Shown here: positions 59,401 to 64,000 of the stretch, in pieces
Position numbering within the stretch: the stretch's first letter is position 1
Layout of the letters: each line of letters opens with the position of its first letter
DNA from: Mytilus californianus
Taxonomy: Eukaryota; Mollusca; Bivalvia; Mytilida; Mytilidae
NCBI RefSeq assembly: GCF_021869535.1
Contig: NW_026262701.1
Coordinates: 3,053,501 to 3,117,500 of the forward strand
Reading direction: 5' to 3'
Length of the DNA: 64,000 bases
Translations under genes and position numbers: made by a program
The notes under the pieces: model-generated
Seen by the model: only the letters and a program-made list of their open reading frames with translations
What the model was told of the DNA's origin: nothing
Database searches by the model: none

Positions 59401-62400
59401 ACAATAGGGTTCTATATAACAATAGGGTTCTATATAACAATAGGGTTCTGTATAACAATAGGGTTCTGTATAACAATAGGGTTCTATATAACAATAGGGT
59501 TCTGTATAACAATAGGGTTCTGTATAACAATAGGGTTCTGTATAACAATAGGGTTCTGTATAGGTTCTGTATAACAATAGGGTTCTATATAGGTTCTGTA
59601 TAACAATAGGGTTCTGTATAACAATAGGGTTCTGTATAACAATAGGGTTCTGTATAACAATAGGGTTCTGTATAGGTTCTGTATAACAATAGGGTTCTGT
59701 ATAGGTTCTGTATAACAATAGGGTTCTGTATAACAATAGGGTTCTGTATAGGTTCTGTATAACAATAGGGTTCTGTATAACAATAGGGTTCTGTATAACA
59801 ATAGGGTTCTATATAACAATAGGGTTCTGTATAACAATAGGGTTCTGTATAACAATAGGGTTCTATATAACAATAGGGTTCTGTATAACAATAGGGTTCT
59901 GTATAACAATAGGGTTCTGTATATAACAATAGGGTTCTGTATAACAATAGGGTTCTGTATAACAATAGGGTTCTGTATAGGTTCTGTATAACAATAGGGT
60001 TCTGTATAGGTTCTGTATAACAATAGGGTTCTGTATAACAATAGGGTTCTGTATAGGTTCTGTATAACAATAGGGTTCTGTATAACAATAGGGTTCTGTA
60101 TAACAATAGGGTTCTGTATAGGTTCTGTATAACAATAGGGTTCTGTATAGGTTCTGTATAACAATAGGGTTCTGTATAACAGTAGGGTTCTGTATAGGTT
60201 CTGTATAACAATAGGGTTCTGTATAGGTTCTGTATAACAATAGGGTTCTGTATAGGTTCTGTATAACAATAGGGTTCTGTATAACAATAGGGTTCTGTAT
60301 AACAATAGGGTTCTGTATAGGTTCTGTATAACAATAGGGTTCTGTATAACAATAGGGTTCTGTATAACAATAGGGTTCTGTATAACAATAGGGTTCTGTA
60401 TAGGTTCTGTATAACAATAGGGTTCTGCATAACAATAGGGTTCTGTATAGGTTCTGTATAACAATAGGGTTCTGTATAGGTTCTGTATAACAATAGGGTT
60501 CTGTATAGGTTCTGTATAACAATAGGGTTCTGTATAGGTTCTGTATAACAATAGGGTTCTGTATAACAATAGGGTTCTGTATAACAATAGGGTTCTGTAT
60601 AGGTTCTGTATAACAATAGGGTTCTGTATAACAATAGGGTTCTGTATAACAACAGGGTTCTGTATAACAATAGGGTTCTGTATAACAATAGTGTTCTGTA
60701 TAACAATAGGGTTCTGTATAGGTTCTGTATAACAATAGGGTTCTGTATAACAATAGGGTTCTGTATAACAATAGGGTTCTGTATAGGTTCTGTATAACAA
60801 TAGGGTTCTGTATAGGTTCTGTATAACAATAGGGTTCTGTATAGGTTCTGTATAACAATAGGGTTCTGTATAACAATAGGGTTCTGTATAACAATAGGGT
60901 TCTGTATAGGTTCTGTATAACAATAGGGTTCTGTATAGGTTCTGTATAACAATAGGGTTCTGTATAACAATAGGGTTCTGTATAGGTTCTGTATAACAAT
61001 AGGGTTCTGTATAACATTCTGTATAACAATAGGGTTCTGTATAACAATAGGGTTCTGTATAACAATATGGTTCTGTATAACAATAGGGTTCTGTATAACA
61101 ATAGGGTTCTGTATGACAATAGGGTTCTGTATAACAATAGGGTTCTGTATAACAATAGGGTTCTGTATGACAATAGGGTTCTCTATAACAATAGGGTTCT
61201 GTATAACAATAGGGTTCTGTAGAACATTAAACAATAGGGTTCTGTATAACAATAGGGTTATGTCTCATTTCTAACTTTAATATCCTGTAGAAACTCTCCT
61301 ATCAGAGAAGGAAGAAAGTAAGTATTTACTGAGGCCACATCAAATTCATTTCTCATTCTTTGGGTTTTAAGCTTTGTGAAAATTGCAATTTATTTCCTGC
61401 ATCAATTTCAGAAATTCTAAAATACAGCTACACATCAACTGCTTATCAAGATCTAATGAGTAAGAACATTGGCATAAAAAGAAGAAGCTTTCTTTTAAAT
61501 ACTGAAGTCTGACATTTACTTTTGTTATATAGTTTTGACAAAAGACTGGAATTGAGGAAATGCTATATCAAACTCAATTTGTAATGCAAATATCCAAAGA
61601 AACTCAAAATTAGATTGATGTGGCCTAATGTATAGGTTGGATTACACTGTTTTGGGAGCATGGAATATGTAATATGTGTGTTTCCAATCCTTTTCATTGG
61701 AAGTTCTGACTTTGCGTTAAAACAGCCAGAATTTAACAGTAATTATGCAAACTAAATAATAAATATGGCAAGGGAACATGATATGAATATTCATAATTTA
61801 TAGTAAACTCTCTTTCAAATCTTGTCAAACCATTTCTCATTGTCTCAATATTATGGATTATTGTCTGTCAGTGTGTTTTCATTCTTAGAAGGTTGTGTTG
61901 CTGGTGGTTGGTACATTTTTAGGTGTTATCAAAATCTTTCTTATATTCTCAAATATATTATGTTTTTAGCAATGTTTTGAAGTGTGTCTACATATTTGAT
62001 AGAATATAAGAAAGTTCATTGATATTTATTGTCTTGCTCATGTTACAGGAAATAATCCATCATCATCCCAGACATATATTTTTTTTTTTTATTTTACTGA
62101 CAACCCCTCCCACAGTCCACCAAACCCCCCATAAAAAGGGAATAAAATTGATTTAGTACTTTTGACTAATTAGCTACAACAGGAACAGGAGACAATACAA
62201 AACATTTTTAAGTTAGAAATGTCTGCCCATGGATAAAATATCTACTTAGTTTTTTATATGGTAAGGTAATGCTTTGACAGGAACAGTTTGGCATTTAGCT
62301 ACATGTTCATTTCCTCAAGTGAAATACCTTTAGGATTATGAAGTTCTCCAACAGTTCATAGCAGGTCCTTGAATAATCTAATGTCAGCATCAATTTTCTG

Positions 62401-64000
62401 TTAGTATTAGTATTATTCTCTTGTTTATCAAATTGTTCTGCATCATTTTGCTCCATGTTGACAATTATCTTCCCTACAGGTCTGTTATTGTTGTTAGGAA
62501 CACTATGGTGTCATTGTGAACAGGGCAAAGTTATTGGATATTTGATCCAGGCATTGGTACGGATCATGGATAAGTTCAGTTATCACATAGTTTAAATCAT
62601 ATGATTTCCACTGAAATATGTGATAAAATGTTGATATTGCATACTGTTTGTACATAATGCTTTATATATAAAATGATTGATTTTGAAAATTAACCAGTTG
62701 TGATCTATATGTATAGTTTTGTTGTTTTATGTGTTTTGCTTAATAATATATTAAAGCATTATAAGTTTCTGTAATCCTATCAGCAATAATGATTTATTTA
62801 CATTGATAATCGATGATATTAAATTTTCTTTAAATAATAAAAAAAAAGTGTTTTGAAGATTCATAGAAGTGTCAAGGAATGAATATTATTGTTATTTGTA
62901 TTTTTGTGTTCACAAATTTGCCAGGAATTATTGAATTTGAATATCAATAATTGAGAGACAATCTGTAATGGAAAAAAAAATATACAGAAATATTTTGATG
63001 CTAGAACTTGATATTACATGGAAAGACAACCTAATGAACATAACATATTCATTTACAGAAAAATAACTCAAACATGTATTATATTCAGGATTAATATACT
63101 ATCATTATAATATGACATATTAAGTAACAGTAATGAATTGTTATTTGCAGATCGATTTGACCATTCCCCAGATGAAGACCATAATGACTCTATAACAGGC
63201 CTAACTAGCTGTCCAAGGCTTAAGTTGTATGCTTCTGGTGGTATGGATGGAACCATACGTATCTGGAATGATGAAAATCAACTGATCAGGTTAGTAGTGA
63301 CACTGTGACCTCAGACTAAAGTCTCTAGTGGTATGTTTTGAATTTGACATATCTTGAATGAGGAAAATCAGCTGACCAAGTTAGTAGTGACACTGTGACC
63401 TCAGAATTAAGTCTCTGGTGGTATGTTTTGAATTTAACATATCTCGAATGAGGAAAATCAGCTGACCAAACTAGTAGTGACACTGTGACCTCAGACTAAA
63501 GACTCTGGTGGTATGTTTTGAACCTTACATATCTCGAATGAGGAAAATCAGCTGACCAGGTACCAGTTAGTAGTGTCATGGTGTCTCAAAAGGAAGCTTC
63601 TTTTGGTATAAACAGAACTATAACTATCTGAAAGGATTAAAATCAACTGATTATTCTAGTAGTGTGATAGTGTCCTCAGACTAAAGCCTATTTTGATATA
63701 GATGGTACAATTTGTATCAGGAAGTAGTAAAATCCAGTTCAGGTTAATTGTGTTTGTAACATGATGTATCAGATTCATGACAGTTAATGTCTTAAGCTCA
63801 CCAAAGATTTATTAATTATTTACAGGTTACTGAGGTTAAAGACTATGCCTTACAGTTTAGGGTTCTGTTGTGAGAAGGGAGAATTATTGTTATAGTCTCA
63901 CCAATGTACTTATCTATTTATAGGTTACTAAAGTTAAAGACTATGCCATACAGTCTAGGGTTCTGTAGTGAGAAGGGAGATTTATTGTTATAGTCTCACC
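42470..64000 (+). CDS. Multi-WD-repeat protein, WDR97/WDR87-like; 3' end outside window
   Basis: Predicted beta-propeller scaffold; related proteins are linked to cilia and sperm flagella, but a role here is inference. The first exon follows TTACAG at 42469 and has its ATG at 42491. Coding exons: 42491-42775, 43566-43730, 43972-44088, 44843-45013, 46251-46374, 47136-47301, 47651-47779, 49000-49175, 50929-51030, 52638-52888, 54158-54230, 54577-54762, 63151-63289. All join in phase to 694 complete codons with two bases over. WD signatures: GHTQSVTSLAVYP with SSKDRTVRVWN, NPLKYLITAAIDGS with IKVWD, LGGRKDGYICVFDW, DNFIKVWRLYPF, and YASGGMDGTIRIWN. Exon 52638-52888 has an acidic-then-basic linker (DDEDDEEEEKKKK). 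Four optional phase-1 microexons may sit between the last two exons. The intron 54763-63150 is 8.4 kb. Confidence 0.92.
43921..43956 (+). repeat. Intronic copy of part of WD exon 3
   Basis: 'CCTACAAAAACAATACAAGG' then 'GAGATAATCACATTTA' repeats exon text at 44036-44071 (CCTACAACAACAGTACAGGG...) with three mismatches in about 36 bases. The offset is 115 bp. It lies directly upstream of the acceptor of exon 43972-44088, so the exon 3' half was duplicated across the acceptor. Confidence 0.8.
46492..46746 (+). mobile_element. tRNA-derived SINE with target duplication
   Basis: The tRNA-like head has GTGACCGAGTGGTCTAAG (A box) and GGTTGTGAGTTCGAATCCC (B box). The body has 'GACTCCAATCATAATTGAC', 'TCTCAGGGCACTCTGGCTTC' and 'CTCCACC'. 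The tail is (CAAT)n. ATATGCAC flanks it at 46475-46482 and 46747-46754, a target-site duplication. It is younger than the copy at 4362. The central motif resembles the Meta-domain of bivalve MetaSINEs, an inference from memory. It lies in an intron of the WD gene. Confidence 0.9.
47872..47902 (+). repeat. Intronic copy of the end of WD exon 7
   Basis: 'CAACAATCTGTATAACTTAC' then 'ACACTGCAAGA' repeats the exon text at 47748-47777 (CAACATCTGTATAACATACA...) about 125 bp downstream. The donor GTAAGT is altered to GAGTATAT in the copy. Confidence 0.75.
48071..48640. repeat. Degenerate ~40-bp tandem repeat
   Basis: Variants of 'CTGGGTTAAATGTTGCTTTC' then 'TGACAAAATAAGTTT' recur roughly a dozen times with heavy decay in the rightmost copies. 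Located in the intron between WD exons 47651-47779 and 49000-49175. Confidence 0.75.
49317..49855. repeat. 51-bp minisatellite, about 10.5 copies
   Basis: The unit is 'CAAGCTTTGAATCACCCTGA', 'GTATTGACAAGTTATAGATA', 'ATAAATAAATA'. Because 51 is a multiple of three, a long minus-strand frame is open; it is not a gene. In the intron after exon 49000-49175. Confidence 0.95.
50427..50462. repeat. (TA)n microsatellite
   Basis: About 18 TA units at the 3' tail side of the neighbouring SINE. Confidence 0.97.
50463..50700 (-). mobile_element. Second-family tRNA-derived SINE
   Basis: On the minus strand the head reads GTGGCCAAGTGGTCTAGAG (A box, 50600-50620), then GAGTTCGAATCCCGGCAAGG (B box region, 50535-50555). 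Downstream is 'CTTCCGCAAATTTGCAGATT' and the TA-rich tail. The intervening arm is longer than in a normal tRNA and the acceptor halves do not pair well, so it is a SINE head and not a tRNA gene. It differs from the family at 46492. Confidence 0.8.
51470..51518 (+). repeat. Left half of a dispersed repeat interrupted by a pogo-like element
   Basis: 'CCTTCAACAATGAGAAAAAC' then 'CCATAC' belongs to the GATGTGGTATGATTGCC family. It continues beyond the insertion at 52403 as 'TAGTTGGCTATTAAAGGCC'. Confidence 0.7.
51519..52400. mobile_element. Pogo/Tigger-like non-autonomous element, 882 bp
   Basis: The terminal inverted repeats are CAGTCGAACCTCGTTGTGTC on the left and CAGTCAAACCTCGTTGTGTC reading in from the right, with TA on both flanks (51517-51518 and 52401-52402). 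A CAGT..AACCTCG start and TA duplication are typical of pogo/Tigger elements of the Tc1/mariner superfamily. The interior holds further GTCGAA-rich text near both ends but no transposase frame. It interrupts a dispersed repeat in an intron of the WD gene. Confidence 0.88.
52403..52560 (+). repeat. Right half of the interrupted dispersed repeat
   Basis: 'TAGTTGGCTATTAAAGGCC', 'GACATGAAAAATGAAAAACA', 'ACTAATGGC' and 'GACTTAGGACAGGTAC' continue the family order from 51518. Confidence 0.7.
52925..52980 (+). repeat. Fragment of GATGTGGTATGATTGCC family
   Basis: 'AGAAGATGTGGTATGAGTGC' then 'CAACTCTCCATCCAAG', just downstream of the donor of exon 52638-52888. Confidence 0.65.
53155..53225. repeat. 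CTGT/CCAT microsatellite
   Basis: Two blocks of (CTGT)n each followed by CCATCCAT. Beyond it, 53290-53560 contains two diverged ~170-bp units ('GGACCACTAAAGACAGGTTA' and 'GGACCACTAAACACGGGTGA'). Confidence 0.9.
53630..53900 (+). repeat. Dispersed repeat starting TATGCCCCCACC
   Basis: 'TTTATGCCCCCACCATAGCA', then 'GAGGAGGCATTAAGG' and GTCTGTACGTCC reiterations, is a frequent molluscan repeat type (from memory). It is intronic in the WD gene. Confidence 0.55.
55105..56115 (+). mobile_element. Pearl-like dispersed element with five ~191-bp units
   Basis: Starts with GGTTCCGCGGAACC and ends 'GCTATGTCTCGCTTTTTCGA', like the copy at 21180-22065. 'CTGTCCAAGTTTGGTA' recurs near 55229, 55370, 55561, 55753 and 55944; the first interval is shortened by a deletion. 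It has five core units, one more than the other copy, so unit number varies between insertions. It is intronic in the WD gene. Confidence 0.8.
56535..56585 (+). CDS. Candidate 51-nt microexon of the WD gene
   Basis: An AAATTTAG acceptor and A|GTAAGT donor bound 51 nt. Entered in phase 1 (the phase left by exon 54577-54762) it reads HQQGKADLKATAEVLN without stops and leaves in phase 1. It could therefore be included or skipped without a frameshift. No independent evidence of use is available. Confidence 0.45.
57653..57679 (+). CDS. Candidate 27-nt microexon of the WD gene
   Basis: A CACTTTTCAG acceptor and CAG|GTTACC donor bound 27 nt that reads FNMPKDQT in phase 1 and leaves in phase 1. The donor is weaker than the others in the gene, and the exon is short enough to be chance. 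Confidence 0.3.
58594..61256. repeat. 2.66-kb minisatellite of 18- and 11-bp units
   Basis: The main unit is GGTTCTGTATAACAATAG. A shortened unit GGTTCTGTATA (lacking ACAATAG) is interspersed, mostly singly, between runs of one to ten long units. Rare variants are GTATGACAATAG and CTATATAACAATAG. There are roughly 150 units in all. Long frames on both strands are artefacts of an 18-bp period. It ends about 35 bp before the acceptor of the exon at 61291. Confidence 0.97.
61291..61317 (+). CDS. Candidate 27-nt microexon of the WD gene
   Basis: A TATCCTGTAG acceptor and AAA|GTAAGT donor bound 27 nt. In phase 1 it reads KTLLSEKEE when joined to exon 54577-54762, and it leaves in phase 1. Both splice sites are strong. 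It lies right beside the big minisatellite. Confidence 0.6.
61412..61459 (+). CDS. Candidate 48-nt microexon of the WD gene
   Basis: An ATCAATTTCAG acceptor and A|GTAAGAAC donor bound 48 nt. In phase 1 it reads KILKYSYTSTAYQDLM and leaves in phase 1. With the 27-nt exon it would add 25 residues between VIYNLKDR and NRFDHSPDEDH. Related proteins, as I recall them, join these two segments directly. Confidence 0.6.
63200..63570. repeat. ~90-bp array copying the end and donor of WD exon 63151-63289
   Basis: The real exon end (CTTCTGGTGGTATGGATGG to CAACTGATCAG then GTTAGTAGTGACACTGTGAC) recurs with donors near 63290, 63380, 63470 and, altered, 63565. A more decayed trace reaches about 63700. Copies carry 'TCTCTGGTGGTATG', 'CGAATGAGGAAAATCAGCTG' and 'ACC..GTTAGTAG'. 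Only the first copy keeps an open frame. Confidence 0.9.
63826..64000 (+). repeat. ~98-bp array copying acceptor and start of the next WD exon
   Basis: Two copies start at 63826 and 63924, each preceded by an AG acceptor (TTTACAG and TTTATAG). In phase they read LLRLKTMPYSLGFCCEKGEL and LLKLKTMPYSLGFCSEKGDL, then hit TAG where the intron-like 'TCTCACCAATGTAC' begins. The full exon therefore probably lies past 64000, and these are upstream partial copies. Confidence 0.85.

Noticed and set aside
58557-61252. Long open frames (up to 555 codons) rich in QNPIVI / YRTLL / EPYCYT
   Set aside because: They are translations of an 18-bp minisatellite whose period is a multiple of three; several overlapping frames are open at once and the sequence is intronic.

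Overview
The window looks like nuclear DNA of a bivalve mollusc, most probably a mytilid mussel. It is very AT-rich, its genes have many short exons in long introns, and it is packed with dispersed repeats that I recognise from memory as typical of Mytilus: the 'GATGTGGTATGATTGCC' family, the 'GAGTTTGAATATCCC' family, the 'CGTCCCGTAAACGGGCG' family, and tRNA-derived SINEs. The species call is an inference; the gene models below are read directly from the sequence.

Two protein-coding genes are present. On the minus strand, 22336 to 5819 holds a complete SLC6 (neurotransmitter:sodium symporter) gene. Fifteen coding exons join in perfect phase to a 679-residue protein. On the plus strand, from 42470 past the right edge, is a gene for a multi-WD-repeat protein that resembles the WDR97/WDR87 type. 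Thirteen constitutive coding exons are visible, plus four possible phase-1 microexons.

Between the genes (22.4-42.4 kb) lies a transposon-rich interval. A 4.2 kb Mutator-like element (22422-26596) has long, internally repeated inverted ends and an exact 9-bp target duplication. It carries a broken DDE transposase and an SGNH-hydrolase ORF, and sits about 85 bp upstream of the SLC6 start codon. The end of a second, related element abuts its target duplication. Further right are a degenerate jockey/CR1-like LINE, a 765-bp tandem duplication with hairpins, a LINE 3' end split by a TTAA-flanked insertion, a transposase-like pseudogene split by a MITE, and a 2 kb element with about 235-bp inverted ends.

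The most unusual feature is that tandem arrays repeatedly span exon/intron borders in both genes. Units of 72-112 bp copy part of a coding exon together with its splice acceptor or donor: SLC6 arrays at 8.0, 12.2 and 17.3 kb, and WD-gene arrays at 63.3 and 63.8 kb. Two single-copy versions occur at 43.9 and 47.9 kb. Ordinary intronic minisatellites are also abundant, including a 2.66 kb array of 18/11-bp units that ends about 35 bp from a candidate microexon.
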